DNA from: an uncultured Oscillospiraceae bacterium
GTDB taxonomy: Bacteria > Bacillota_A > Clostridia > Oscillospirales > Oscillospiraceae
Reading direction: 5' to 3'
DNA length: 30,525 bases
Assembly: GCA_934561335.1 (NCBI GenBank)
Contig: CAKTGD010000001.1
Span: 1 to 30,525 of the forward strand
A program made the position numbers and the translations under genes. Positions 1-8,487 of this stretch are shown piece after piece. The notes beneath the pieces were generated by a model that was not told the DNA's origin, made no database searches, and saw only the letters and a program-made list of their open reading frames with translations. The first letter of the stretch is position 1, and every line of letters starts with the position of its first letter.

Positions 1-75
1 GCCCCTGCCGCTGCCGCAAAGTCCGCCGCCAATCCCAACGCCGCGCACGAACTGTACGTCGAATGGAAGGTCTGA
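1..75 (+). CDS. C-terminal end of an unidentified protein (partial)
   Basis: An open frame enters from the left edge and ends at TGA (73-75). Only 24 residues are visible: an Ala/Pro-rich stretch followed by a short tail ending in ELYVEWKV. This resembles a low-complexity linker before a terminal strand, but it is too short to assign. It converges with the LysR gene on a shared terminator. That it is coding is inferred from the clean frame and the terminator placed just after it. Confidence 0.55.
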   Translation, partial: APAAAAKSAANPNAAHELYVEWKV

Positions 76-118
76 GCGGCCCCTTGCTGCTGGTTTAACA
101 TGATTTACCCCCCTAAAA

Positions 119-161
119 GAGGAAGGCGCCGGCCAAATGGCCGACACCTTCCTCTTTGTTT
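119..161. terminator. Bidirectional intrinsic terminator
   Basis: A 16-bp inverted repeat (119-134 with 139-154, loop AAAT) has only two imperfect pairs, which become G-U wobbles on the minus strand. A T-rich run follows on the plus side (155-161), and an A-run precedes the stem, giving a U-tract for minus-strand transcripts. It lies between the convergent partial gene and lysR and should end both. Confidence 0.85.
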
Positions 162-172
162 ATTCATGGCGT

Positions 173-1117
173 TTACAGCGGCAGCTCTCCATTTACCACC
201 GTGAAGTAGGATGAGAGAATCTGCAAAAACTCCAACGATACATCCGACAGCGGCGCATCCACCCGCTTGATCCAGCCGATCTCGCCGGTAATCGGGCAGC
301 CTTTCAGCTGAAAGTGCCGCATCGTGGGATAGTAATCCGTGTTCTGATAGGCAATCCGATTTGTGGTGGTGATTGACACCGCGTCCGTCTTGTCCAGAAT
401 GTCGCCCAGCGTGGCCCGCTCCGTCACCACAATGCGGCGGATCTGCTTATCCAGTCCCAGTGCCTCCAGAATGGAGGTATACGGCTCGGACTCGGACTCG
501 TCGTAAATGGCGATAGGATACTCACGGATCTCCGACAGGGCAATCTCTGTCTGGGCGGCAGGCGCCGTATACAGCGGGCTGCCCGGCCCCACGATCACCG
601 ATACGGGACTGGAGCACAGCCGGAAATACTGCAGCCCCCTGATTTCCAGGCGGCGCAGCGTCATTTTGTGATAATGGCTGTACATGCCGATCAGACCCAG
701 TTCACAAACCCGGCGCTCCACCAGATCAATAACCGTGTTGCGCAGTCCCTCCCGTACCTCCAGACGCAAATTTCCCCTGCTGGCAAATAGCTGGGCAATG
801 GCATGGTTCACGTAGCGGTAATGCATATGGGCAACCGAGAAGGAGCGCTGGTCCTTCATGGCCAAATTGGCGCCCAGCTTTTGCAGCTCATGAAACTGCA
901 TCAAAATGATCTTGGCCGAATCGATAAAATTTTGTCCCAACGGGGTCGTATTCACGCCCTTGTTGGTACGCAGGAAAATGGGATAGCCCAGCTCCTGCTC
1001 CAGCTTTCTGACCGAAAGAGACAAGTTCGGCTGTGAAATAAACAGCTCCTCCGCCGCAAGGCTGATGGAATTCAGCTCGGAGATCTTAACCGCCTGCTCC
1101 AACTGTTCTATTTTCAT
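173..1117 (-). CDS. LysR-family transcriptional regulator
   Basis: The product is 314 aa, the usual LysR length. Residues 1-60 form the winged helix-turn-helix, with the typical run LAAEELFISQPNLSLSVRKL (20-39) and the conserved TPLG near residue 58. Residues about 90-300 are the substrate-binding-like effector domain. The start is an ATG preceded by GGAGGG with 7-nt spacing. It lies downstream of the aromatic operon on the same strand, separated by a hairpin and its own candidate promoter, so it is probably a separate transcript. Its target is unknown. Regulation of the adjacent aro operon is a guess from position only, since LysR proteins more often control divergent neighbours. The effector cannot be read from the sequence. 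Confidence 0.9.
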   Translation of the reverse strand: MKIEQLEQAVKISELNSISLAAEELFISQPNLSLSVRKLEQELGYPIFLRTNKGVNTTPLGQNFIDSAKIILMQFHELQKLGANLAMKDQRSFSVAHMHYRYVNHAIAQLFASRGNLRLEVREGLRNTVIDLVERRVCELGLIGMYSHYHKMTLRRLEIRGLQYFRLCSSPVSVIVGPGSPLYTAPAAQTEIALSEIREYPIAIYDESESEPYTSILEALGLDKQIRRIVVTERATLGDILDKTDAVSITTTNRIAYQNTDYYPTMRHFQLKGCPITGEIGWIKRVDAPLSDVSLEFLQILSSYFTVVNGELPL

Positions 1118-1216
1118 ACAAGTACCCTCCGGGCCGGCATGCCCGTCTCCGCAAAAACCTCTTCAAAGCCGTGCCCGGCCGCACCGGCGGCGGCACTGCG
1201 TCTTATCCTACATAAA

Positions 1217-1245
1217 ACACTACCGTAAATCCTATAGTTTGTCAA
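1217..1245 (-). promoter_or_regulatory. Candidate promoter of the lysR gene
   Basis: On the minus strand a perfect TTGACA (-35, 1240-1245) is followed after 17 nt by TAGTGT (-10, 1217-1222), a 3/6 match. It is the only good -35 in the 186-bp gap before lysR. The weak -10 lowers confidence. Confidence 0.45.
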
Positions 1246-1259
1246 GTCTCGACATGGAA

Positions 1260-1292
1260 ACGCCTGCGGCTTAAGAAGCAGCAGGCGCTTTT
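1260..1292 (-). terminator. Candidate terminator of the aromatic operon
   Basis: Inverted repeat CGCCTGC/GCAGGCG (1261-1267 with 1281-1287), with an inner GCTT/AAGC extension (1269-1272 with 1276-1279). The T-run on the minus strand is short (TTT); on the plus strand it is CTTTT. It lies 12 nt beyond the aroF stop codon, where the operon should end. Confidence 0.6.
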
Positions 1293-1303
1293 AAAACAGG
1301 CAC

Positions 1304-2332
1304 TCAGCGCAGCTGCGCCAGATCATAAACCAGTTGTTCTGTTTTTTTCCAGCCGAGGCAGGGATCCGTAATGGACAGGCCGTATACGCCTTCTTCCGGC
1401 TTTTGACTGCCGTCGGCCAGATAGGACTCGACCATCAACCCCTTCACCATCCGGCGAATATCGCCGCTGTGGCGGGCGCTGTGCAGCACCTCCTTGGCAA
1501 TACGAGCCTGCTGATCCCATTTCTTTCCCGAGTTGGAGTGATTGGTATCAATGATCACGCCCGGATTCGCCAGTCCGCTTTTGGCATACAGCTCGCATAA
1601 CTGGCTCAAATCCTCATAGTGGTAATTGGGCAGCGAGCGGCCGTACTTGTTCACCGAGCCCCGCAGAATCGCATGGGCCAGTAAATTTCCCTTGCTGTGT
1701 ACCTCCCACTGGGAGAAAAGGAACGTATGGGCATGCTGGGCGGCCATAATGGAGTTCATCATCACCGTCAGGTCGCCGCTGGTGGGATTCTTCATGCCCA
1801 CCGGTACGTCAAGGCCGCTGGCAATCAGCCGATGCTGCTGATCCTCTACTGACCGTGCGCCGATGGCCACATAGGACAGGATATCCGACAAATAGAGGTA
1901 ATTCTCCGGATACAGCAGCTCGTCGGCGCTGGAAAATCCCGTCTGTTCCAATACCTTCATATGCAGCTTGCGTGTGGCGATCAGACCCTTGAGCAAATCA
2001 GGGCGCCCGTTGGGGTCCGGTTGGTGCAGCATCCCCTTGTACCCGTCGCCGGTGGTACGGGGTTTGTTGCTGTAAACGCGGGGCACCAGCAGAATTTTGT
2101 CCTCCACCTGCTCCTGCAATTTCCGCAGCCGCCCCACATAGTCCAGCACCGCGTCCTCACGGTCGGCGGAGCAAGGGCCGATGAGCAGCAGCAATCGCGC
2201 ATCTTCACCGGTCAGCACCGCCCGGATCTGGCGGTCATTTTCCTCTTTTTGCGCAGCCAGCCTCTCAGACACAGGATACATATCCTTGATGGTCTGAGGC
2301 GTGGGCAGCTTGCGCTTGAATTCCATATTCAT
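1304..2332 (-). CDS. aroF: 3-deoxy-7-phosphoheptulonate (DAHP) synthase, type I-alpha
   Basis: Catalyses the committed step of the shikimate pathway, condensing PEP and erythrose-4-phosphate to DAHP. The 342 aa are close to the E. coli AroF/AroG/AroH size. Visible motifs are GPCSAD (52-57), KPRTTGDGYKG (90-100), GARSVEDQQHR (158-168), GMKNPTSGD (179-187) and DTNHSNSGK (262-270). Metal ligands inferred by alignment with AroG are Cys54, His265, Glu302 and Asp323. The start ATG has AAAGGA 10 nt upstream; a second ATG two codons in is possible. It is the last gene of the operon, 50 bp after aroA, the only sizeable gap in the run, so it may be translated independently. The gene symbol is by family; the feedback-controlling amino acid cannot be told from the sequence. 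Confidence 0.95.
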   Translation of the reverse strand: MNMEFKRKLPTPQTIKDMYPVSERLAAQKEENDRQIRAVLTGEDARLLLLIGPCSADREDAVLDYVGRLRKLQEQVEDKILLVPRVYSNKPRTTGDGYKGMLHQPDPNGRPDLLKGLIATRKLHMKVLEQTGFSSADELLYPENYLYLSDILSYVAIGARSVEDQQHRLIASGLDVPVGMKNPTSGDLTVMMNSIMAAQHAHTFLFSQWEVHSKGNLLAHAILRGSVNKYGRSLPNYHYEDLSQLCELYAKSGLANPGVIIDTNHSNSGKKWDQQARIAKEVLHSARHSGDIRRMVKGLMVESYLADGSQKPEEGVYGLSITDPCLGWKKTEQLVYDLAQLR

Positions 2333-2382
2333 GGGTGTTGATTCCTTTCTGCCGTCGCCCTGTACCGATATATCCTACACCG

Positions 2383-3582
2383 TCAGGGCCGGATCTCTAT
2401 TGTCAGGCCCAGCGTCCGCAGGGCGTCAAAAAAAGCAGGATAGCTCTTGTTTACCGCTTCCGCGCCGTTGATCGTGCCCCCTACCGAGGCTGCCAGCACC
2501 GACAGCGCCATCACAATGCGGTGGTCGTTGTGTCCCTCCAGCTCCTCCACAGGAGCCGTAATTCCGCCGGGCAGCACCGTGACACGGTTTTCCTCTGCCT
2601 GCACGCCAGCGCCAAACTTGGCAAGCTCCTGCGCCATGGCGGCCACCCGGTCGCTCTCTTTGATGCGCAAGCGGCGGGTACCGGTAAATACCGCGCCGTG
2701 GCTGCGGGCCGCGGCAGCGAACAGAACTGGCCCCAGATCGGGACACCGGGACAAATCCAGCACCGCGTCCTCACGGCGCAGCCGCTCCAGCATCTCCCGG
2801 CATACCCGATCTCCCTGCAAGCTGTCGCCGCGCAGCCCGGTAACTTCTACCCCATCGCCCAGCGCCAGCAAGAAGGCGGCATTGGACCAGTCGCCCTCCA
2901 CGGCGGCGCGGCGGCTATAATACTGCTGCCCGCCCGGAACATGGAAGCAATTTTCCTGCTCTTCCTCCACGAAAACGCCAAAAGCGGCCATCACATCCCG
3001 GGTAATATCAATGTAGGGGCGGCTCTCCACCGGCGGCAGAACGCGCACCGTGCTGTCGCCCTCCAGCAGAGGCAGCGCCAGCAGCAATCCGGACACGAAC
3101 TGGCTGCTGATGTCGCCCCGCAAAGTATAGCCGCCCGCCGTAAGGCTTCCCCGCAGGGAAATGGCCGACGGCGTTTTTTCTATGGCGATCCCCTTGGGCG
3201 GCAGGATCGTCTCATAAACGCCTATACCGCGCTCCATCAGCCGCGCCGTCCCGGTAAAGACGGCATGGCCGCCCGGCACCAGTGCAGGCGGAATGCAAAA
3301 CCGCAGCGTACTGCCGCTCTCCCGGCAGGGATAGTCTGCCTGCGGCGCGGCGCGTCCGCCGGTACCCTCAACAGTAACGGCATCCCCCTCACGCCGGCAT
3401 GTGCCGCCCATGGCCCGGATGCAATCCATCGTAGCCTCCATGTCCTGGCTTCCGGATATCCCCCGGATATGACTCTCACCCTTTGCCAGCGCAGCACACA
3501 GCAGCATACGGTGGCCGCAGCTTTTCGACGGCGGCGCGGCGATCACGCCGCGTGCCGCACCGGGGGTAATGATTGCTTTCAC
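2383..3582 (-). CDS. aroA: 3-phosphoshikimate 1-carboxyvinyltransferase (EPSP synthase)
   Basis: Transfers the enolpyruvyl group of PEP to shikimate-3-phosphate. The protein is 399 aa, slightly shorter than the E. coli enzyme (427 aa). Motifs are PPSKSCGHR near the N-terminus (canonical PGSKSxSxR), ESGSTLRF in the middle (PEP-loop region), RIKESDRV, and DHRIVMA near the C-terminus. The start is GTG, chosen because it overlaps the aroQ stop as GTGA and has GAGGAGG 7 nt upstream. The motif spellings differ from the E. coli type (for example ESGST for the NAGT-type loop), suggesting a divergent class; inhibitor sensitivity should not be assumed. Confidence 0.95.
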   Translation of the reverse strand: MKAIITPGAARGVIAAPPSKSCGHRMLLCAALAKGESHIRGISGSQDMEATMDCIRAMGGTCRREGDAVTVEGTGGRAAPQADYPCRESGSTLRFCIPPALVPGGHAVFTGTARLMERGIGVYETILPPKGIAIEKTPSAISLRGSLTAGGYTLRGDISSQFVSGLLLALPLLEGDSTVRVLPPVESRPYIDITRDVMAAFGVFVEEEQENCFHVPGGQQYYSRRAAVEGDWSNAAFLLALGDGVEVTGLRGDSLQGDRVCREMLERLRREDAVLDLSRCPDLGPVLFAAAARSHGAVFTGTRRLRIKESDRVAAMAQELAKFGAGVQAEENRVTVLPGGITAPVEELEGHNDHRIVMALSVLAASVGGTINGAEAVNKSYPAFFDALRTLGLTIEIRP

Positions 3583-4016
3583 CGGGCCACCTCCTCTATC
3601 AGGATATCCATCGCTTCTATATAGCCGGCAAAGCCCTTGCCCATAATCGTGGCCACGCAGGCAGCGCGGATATAGCTGACCTGCCGGAACTCCTCCCGCA
3701 GGGAAACATCGGAAATATGCACCTCCACCGTCGGGATGCCCACTGTTTTCAGTGCGTCCAGCAGCGCCACGCTGGTGTGGGTATAGGCGCCCGGGTTGAA
3801 CACAATGCCGTCCACCCCCTCGAAATACGCCCGCTGAATCTCATCCACCAGCGCGCCCTCATGGTTGGACTGGTAAAAACTCACCGTTACATTCCGCCGC
3901 GCACCATGGGCACTGACCAGTTCTTTCAGTTCCTCATAGGTACCGCTGCCGTAAATCGCCGGCTCGCGGATGCCCAGCATATTCAGATTTGGGCCGTTCA
4001 GTACAAGAATCTTCAT
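3579..4016 (-). CDS. aroQ: 3-dehydroquinate dehydratase, type II
   Basis: Dehydrates 3-dehydroquinate to 3-dehydroshikimate. The 145 aa match the small dodecameric type II enzyme. The N-terminal signature LNGPNLNMLGIREPAIYG carries the catalytic Arg and Tyr; NPGAYTHTS and EVHISD carry the active-site Asn and His. The start used is the ATG at 4016, which overlaps the aroK stop as ATGA and has AAGGAG 8 nt upstream; an ATG three codons earlier lacks this spacing. The end overlaps aroA by 4 nt, implying translational coupling. Confidence 0.95.
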   Translation of the reverse strand: MKILVLNGPNLNMLGIREPAIYGSGTYEELKELVSAHGARRNVTVSFYQSNHEGALVDEIQRAYFEGVDGIVFNPGAYTHTSVALLDALKTVGIPTVEVHISDVSLREEFRQVSYIRAACVATIMGKGFAGYIEAMDILIEEVAR

Positions 4017-5251
4017 TGCAGCCACTCCTTTTCTATCAACCGGGCCGTTTCCTCCACGGAGCCGTCGCCGTCAATGTGCAGGTCGGCGGCGGCGCAGTAA
4101 CGGCCGTAGCGCTCCTCATACCGGCGGCGCAGCGCCTCCCTGTCGGCGCTGAGCGGACGGTCCGGCGTTGCCAGCAGCTTCTCCGGCGAGCGATCCAGAA
4201 ACACCAGCACGCCGTTGCGCCGCAGCGCCGTCAGGTTTTCCTCCCGCAAAATGACACCGCCGCCGGTGGCGATCACCTGTCCGCCCACAGCGGCAAGGGC
4301 CGCAACAGCCTCCTGCTCCCGGTCGCGGAAGGCGGCCTGGCCGTATGCGGCAAAGTAATCTCCAATGCGCATGCCGGTTTTCTCGATCACCTGCGCATCG
4401 CTGTCCACAAACCGCTTGCCTGTCAGCGCCGCCAGACGCCGTCCCACGGTGGTCTTTCCGCAGGAGGGCATACCGATGAGCACCAGATTCTCCATCTGCC
4501 GCCGCACCGTCCGAAAGGCGGTATCGCTCTCCTGCGGCGCGGCCTCGCAGCCGCGAAACAGCGCGCTGGCACAGGCCGCCTGCGCCGCCAGCATGTAAAG
4601 GCCGCCCTCTGCGGGGATTCCCCGCCGCCGCGCCTGCAAAACCAAATTGGAGCGCAGCGGATTATAAACCGCATCCACCACCCCCACAAGGGCCGGATAG
4701 TCCGATACATCCACCGGGCAGTCCCCCACCGCCGGGTACATGCCGCAGGGAGTGGTGTTGATGATCACCTGCGCATCCTTGCAGCAGGCAGCCGCCTGCT
4801 CATACGTCAGCGCGCCATTCTGTCCGCTGCGGGAAACCCAGTGGATCTCCGCCGCGCCCATGCTCCGCGCCACGGCGCCAGCCGTTCTGGAGGTCCCGCC
4901 GGTACCCAGAATCAACACCTTTTTCCCCGTCATATCTATGCCGATACGGCGGATCAGCGCCGCCATCCCGTCAAAGTCCGTGTTCTCGCCGTATAGTCTG
5001 CCGTCCCGGTTCACAATGGTATTCACCGCGCCGATGGCGCGTGCCCGTTGGGAGATTTCGTCCAAAAAGGGCATCACCAGCTGTTTATAGGGGATCGTCA
5101 CATTAATACCGGCAAACTGGCGGCGGCGAAGAAAGGGTTCCACCTCCTCCATCTCCAGCTCCCACAGCCGGTAGTCGTAATCCGCCAGCGCTCTATGGAT
5201 CTGGGGCGAATAGCTGTGGCCCAGCTTTCGTCCGATCAGTCCGCATATCAT
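4013..5251 (-). CDS. aroE-aroK: Fused shikimate dehydrogenase-shikimate kinase
   Basis: One 412-aa frame carries two successive enzymes. Residues 1-250 are AroE: substrate motif GHSYSPQIHR (11-20), catalytic Lys56 in IPYKQ, Asp92 in ENTDFDG, and the NADP-binding loop GTGGTSRT (116-123). Residues 253-412 are AroK: Walker A GMPSCGKTT (260-268), shikimate-binding DSD (283-285), GGGVI (330-334) and lid PDRPLS (363-368). Together they convert dehydroshikimate to shikimate-3-phosphate. The start ATG overlaps the aroC stop as ATGA, with AAAGGAGG 7 nt upstream. The frame stays open 31 codons upstream into aroC, but the conserved AroE N-terminus begins here. A Met at residue 253 sits exactly at the kinase start, so an internal start producing free kinase cannot be excluded, although I see no good ribosome binding site there. 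Confidence 0.93.
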   Translation of the reverse strand: MICGLIGRKLGHSYSPQIHRALADYDYRLWELEMEEVEPFLRRRQFAGINVTIPYKQLVMPFLDEISQRARAIGAVNTIVNRDGRLYGENTDFDGMAALIRRIGIDMTGKKVLILGTGGTSRTAGAVARSMGAAEIHWVSRSGQNGALTYEQAAACCKDAQVIINTTPCGMYPAVGDCPVDVSDYPALVGVVDAVYNPLRSNLVLQARRRGIPAEGGLYMLAAQAACASALFRGCEAAPQESDTAFRTVRRQMENLVLIGMPSCGKTTVGRRLAALTGKRFVDSDAQVIEKTGMRIGDYFAAYGQAAFRDREQEAVAALAAVGGQVIATGGGVILREENLTALRRNGVLVFLDRSPEKLLATPDRPLSADREALRRRYEERYGRYCAAADLHIDGDGSVEETARLIEKEWLQ

Positions 5252-6345
5252 GTCTGCGCCTCCTTTGCCAGATAGTCGGTGCCGTAACGCTGGGCCAGCA
5301 AGTCGCACACCGCCAGCGCCGTGACGCTGTCCAGCACCGGGCATACCCGGCGGATGATGGCCGGATCATGCCGGCCGCGGATGGCCAGCTCCGCATTCTC
5401 TCCCCGCAGAAAGTCCACCGTCTGCTGCGTCCGCGCAATGGAGGGCGTCGGCTTCACCATACACTGAAACACCACCGGCATACCGTTGGTGATGCCGCCG
5501 TTGACGCCGCCATTATGGTTGGTGGCTGTCACCACCCGCTCTCCCTCCATGCGGAGGGGATCGTTAAATGCAGAGCCATACGCTCCCGCAGCGGAAAATC
5601 CGCTGCCAAACTCGATGCCTTTGATCCCGCCGATGGAAAATACCGCGTGGCTGATCATACTCTCCACGCTGTCAAACCATGGCTCGCCCACACCGGCGCT
5701 CAGGCCGCAGACTGCCGTCTGTGTAATGCCGCCCACGCTGTCGCCCTGCTCCTTAGCGCGCAGGATCTCCTGTCTCATTTTCTCCCCCGCCCCACTGTCC
5801 AGCACGGGAAACTCCGCATTTTGCAGCGCGGCAATATCCTGTGCCGTGTCGTCAAAGGGCCTGTCCCATGCCGCGCCGCACCGTAGGATATGGGTGCCGA
5901 CGGTGATGCCCGCCGCCGCAAGTGCCGGCAGCAGCACGCCTCCCGCCGCCACCAACGCCGCGCTCACGCGGCCGGAAAAGTGTCCGCCGCCCCGCCAATC
6001 CTCGCAGCCGTGATACTTGCAATAGGCCGCGTAGTCGGCATGGGAGGGCCGGGCCAGCCCATAGGTATAGTCGCTGCTGCGGGTATTCTCATTGGGAATC
6101 ACAATGGCCAGCGGCGTTCCCGTGGTCCGTCCCTGAAATACGCCGCTGAGAATCTGATAGTGATCCGGTTCCCGCCGGGCTGTGTCCATGGCGGTGGCAG
6201 GGCGGCGGCGGGCCAGCTGGCGGCGGATAAAGCGCTCGTCCACCGTCAGTCCCGGCGCAAGGCCGTCCAGCACTGCGCCGATGGCGGCGCCATGGCTTTC
6301 CCCAAACAGCGTCAGCGTCACTGACTGGCCAAATATATTTTTCAT
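5248..6345 (-). CDS. aroC: Chorismate synthase
   Basis: Makes chorismate from EPSP using reduced FMN. The 365 aa are the usual length. Conserved blocks are GESHGAAIG near residue 15, RRRPATAMDTARREPD near residue 47, GGGHFSGR with GRVSAALVAAGG near residues 118-135, SIGGIKGIEFGSGF near 232, and GGVNGGITNGMP near 280. The start ATG overlaps the aroB stop as ATGA, with GGAGGGGG a few bases upstream. The 3' end overlaps aroE by 4 nt. Confidence 0.96.
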   Translation of the reverse strand: MKNIFGQSVTLTLFGESHGAAIGAVLDGLAPGLTVDERFIRRQLARRRPATAMDTARREPDHYQILSGVFQGRTTGTPLAIVIPNENTRSSDYTYGLARPSHADYAAYCKYHGCEDWRGGGHFSGRVSAALVAAGGVLLPALAAAGITVGTHILRCGAAWDRPFDDTAQDIAALQNAEFPVLDSGAGEKMRQEILRAKEQGDSVGGITQTAVCGLSAGVGEPWFDSVESMISHAVFSIGGIKGIEFGSGFSAAGAYGSAFNDPLRMEGERVVTATNHNGGVNGGITNGMPVVFQCMVKPTPSIARTQQTVDFLRGENAELAIRGRHDPAIIRRVCPVLDSVTALAVCDLLAQRYGTDYLAKEAQT

Positions 6346-7352
6346 AGCAGTACCCCCTCCATGCAGTGCAGAATTTCCTCCGGCGTCATGGTTTCAAACC
6401 GAAATGTACCGGCTTCCTCCACCCGCACCACGGTAACGCCGCCGGACTGGCTTTTCTTGTCGTGGCGGAGCCATGGCAGCAGCGTCTCCGGCGCAGCTTT
6501 CACCTCTGTGGAAAGCCCGCACCGCTCCAGCAGCCGCACCAGCCGGGGCCGCAGTGCCGGCGCGCACATGGGCAGCATTCCCAGCGCCACACACTCGCCG
6601 TGGAGCAAGGTGCCGCCATAGCTGCTTTCGATGGCATGGCCCACGGTGTGGCCAAAATTCAGCACCCGCCGCAGTCCCTTTTCCTGAGGATCTTCCTCCA
6701 CGATCTTCTTTTTGATGGCCAGTGACCGGGCGATGATCTCCGGCAGCGCCGCCGTCAGATCATCGCAGCGCTCCAGAAATGACAGCAGCGCCGCGTCACA
6801 GGTCATGGCCATTTTCACACTCTCGGCCAGTCCTGCGCTGATCTGCCGCTGCGGCAGCGTCGTCAGTACATCCGGATCGATCAGCACCGCCTCCGGCTGG
6901 TGAAACGCGCCCACAACATTTTTTACCCCGTCCATATCGATGGCGGTCTTGCCGCCGATGGAGGAATCCACCTGTGAGAGCAGCGTGGTGGGCACATTGT
7001 AAAAGGCAATGCCCCGCATGTAGGTGGCGGCGGCAAAGCCCGCCAGATCCCCTACCATGCCGCCGCCCACAGCCACCACGCAGTCGCCCCGGCCCATGTC
7101 CGTTTCCAGCATGGCCCGTAGCAGCTGCTGATAGCCCGCAAAGCTTTTGCTCTTCTCCCCAGCCGGCAGCGTTACCACCTGCGCCCGCTTGCAGGCGTCT
7201 GCCACCGCAGCGGCATAGGCGGTGGGCACACCGTCATCCGTCACCACCAGCACGCGCCGGTCCAGCTTCAAGCAGGCCCCCGCCCGGTGCAATCCGCCCT
7301 GTTCGATATGGATGTTATATGGCTTATCTTTCAGTAAAACCGGAATAACCAT
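6342..7352 (-). CDS. aroB: 3-dehydroquinate synthase
   Basis: NAD- and metal-dependent cyclisation of DAHP to 3-dehydroquinate, second step of the pathway. 336 aa, slightly shorter than E. coli AroB (362). Signatures are GEKSKS (start of the NAD region), VAVGGGMVGDLAGFAAATYMRG, VPTTLLSQVDSSIGGK, the metal-binding NFGHTVGHAIE, and HGECVALGM. The start ATG has AAGGAG at good spacing and lies 15 nt after the pheA stop. The stop overlaps the aroC start (ATGA). Confidence 0.96.
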   Translation of the reverse strand: MVIPVLLKDKPYNIHIEQGGLHRAGACLKLDRRVLVVTDDGVPTAYAAAVADACKRAQVVTLPAGEKSKSFAGYQQLLRAMLETDMGRGDCVVAVGGGMVGDLAGFAAATYMRGIAFYNVPTTLLSQVDSSIGGKTAIDMDGVKNVVGAFHQPEAVLIDPDVLTTLPQRQISAGLAESVKMAMTCDAALLSFLERCDDLTAALPEIIARSLAIKKKIVEEDPQEKGLRRVLNFGHTVGHAIESSYGGTLLHGECVALGMLPMCAPALRPRLVRLLERCGLSTEVKAAPETLLPWLRHDKKSQSGGVTVVRVEEAGTFRFETMTPEEILHCMEGVLL

Positions 7353-7367
7353 GTGCCGACTCCTTTA

Positions 7368-8465
7368 TCACACATTGTTGGCATAGTAGGACCCCACCAG
7401 CCGCAGCTTGGCGCAGGTAGCCGACAGCTCCTGCATCATCTCCCGGCCATTGGTGGTATTGATGCTGCCCTCTGCCTCCACATAGAAGAAATATTGCCAG
7501 GAGAGATCCTTCATAGGCCGGCTGCGCAGGGTGCGCATGTTGTAGCCGTGGGCGCCAATGATATTCAGTGTCTGTGCCAGCGAGCCAGCATCGTTCTGCA
7601 CGGTGAACACCAGCACAAAGTTCTCATCCGCTCTCTTGCGGGTGCCGTCCGGTCGGTTCTGTGCGCGGGACAGGGCCGCAAAGCGGGTGGTATTATTTTT
7701 GGCCGTGTTGATGTCCCGATCCAGCACCTGCAAGCCAAAGATAGCCGCCGCCGCTTCCGAGGCGATCGCGCCCAGAGACGGGTCATTGGCCTGACGCACA
7801 TGGCGGGCTGCCAGCGCCGTGTTGGAGCAGGATTCCGTGTCCAGACCGCGGCAGCGGATATAGTCGTCGCACTGGTGCAGGGCCTGCGGATGGCTGAGCA
7901 CTGTTTTGATCGTGGCCGCCGTGGCGCTTTCCACGCCCAGCAGGCTGTGCGATACATCCATATCCATCACCTGATTGATGAACAGCTCGCCGGAGAACAG
8001 CAGATCCATCACCGTCCCCACCTCACCGGCATAGCTGTTTTCCAGTGGCAGCACCACGCTGTCCATCTCGCCGTTTTCCACGGCGCGGTAGGCCGCCGTA
8101 AAATCCGGATAGGAGATCAGCTTGGCATCCGGGAACATGCGTCGGGCGGCAATATAGGCATAGGCCCCCTCAGCGCCGCAATAGGCCACCTGCATGCCCT
8201 CCATCAGGCGGCCCTGATAGGCGCAGGAAAGGTCAATCACGCTGCGCATAAACTGCACATAGTAAGAGCACACCGTCTCATCGGCAATATAGCTGCGGTT
8301 GCGGTCAATCAGCTCCCGTTCCCGCTCGCTATCCCTTATGGACAGTCCCCTCTCCTTTTTAAAGGCGGCCACCTGTGCGCTCAGCTCCATCCGCTGCTGA
8401 AACAAAGCGGCCATCTCCCTGTCAATATCGTTGATCTTCGCTCTGATCTGATCCAGTTCACGCAT
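7368..8465 (-). CDS. pheA: Bifunctional chorismate mutase/prephenate dehydratase (P-protein)
   Basis: Converts chorismate to prephenate and then to phenylpyruvate, the Phe precursor. Residues 1-85 are an AroQ-type chorismate mutase helix bundle (MRELDQIRAKINDIDREMA, then KKERGL). Residues 90-275 are prephenate dehydratase, with GAEGAYAY and the catalytic NTTRFAAL. Residues 285-355 form a C-terminal ACT domain, which in this family binds Phe for feedback inhibition. The ACT region reads LRSRP where E. coli PheA has ESRP, so the binding motif is partly altered. First structural gene of the aromatic operon; it lies directly behind the attenuator terminator. The start ATG has AAAGG 9 nt upstream, within a purine stretch that can also pair with the terminator's 5' arm. 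Confidence 0.95.
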   Translation of the reverse strand: MRELDQIRAKINDIDREMAALFQQRMELSAQVAAFKKERGLSIRDSERERELIDRNRSYIADETVCSYYVQFMRSVIDLSCAYQGRLMEGMQVAYCGAEGAYAYIAARRMFPDAKLISYPDFTAAYRAVENGEMDSVVLPLENSYAGEVGTVMDLLFSGELFINQVMDMDVSHSLLGVESATAATIKTVLSHPQALHQCDDYIRCRGLDTESCSNTALAARHVRQANDPSLGAIASEAAAAIFGLQVLDRDINTAKNNTTRFAALSRAQNRPDGTRKRADENFVLVFTVQNDAGSLAQTLNIIGAHGYNMRTLRSRPMKDLSWQYFFYVEAEGSINTTNGREMMQELSATCAKLRLVGSYYANNV

Positions 8466-8487
8466 TGTCTTAAACCTTTCCCTCTAT

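Noticed and set aside
1118..1216. GC-rich hairpins in the lysR leader as a riboswitch
   Set aside because: Only short palindromes such as GGGC/GCCC are seen. They do not form a recognised riboswitch pattern, and no terminator follows.
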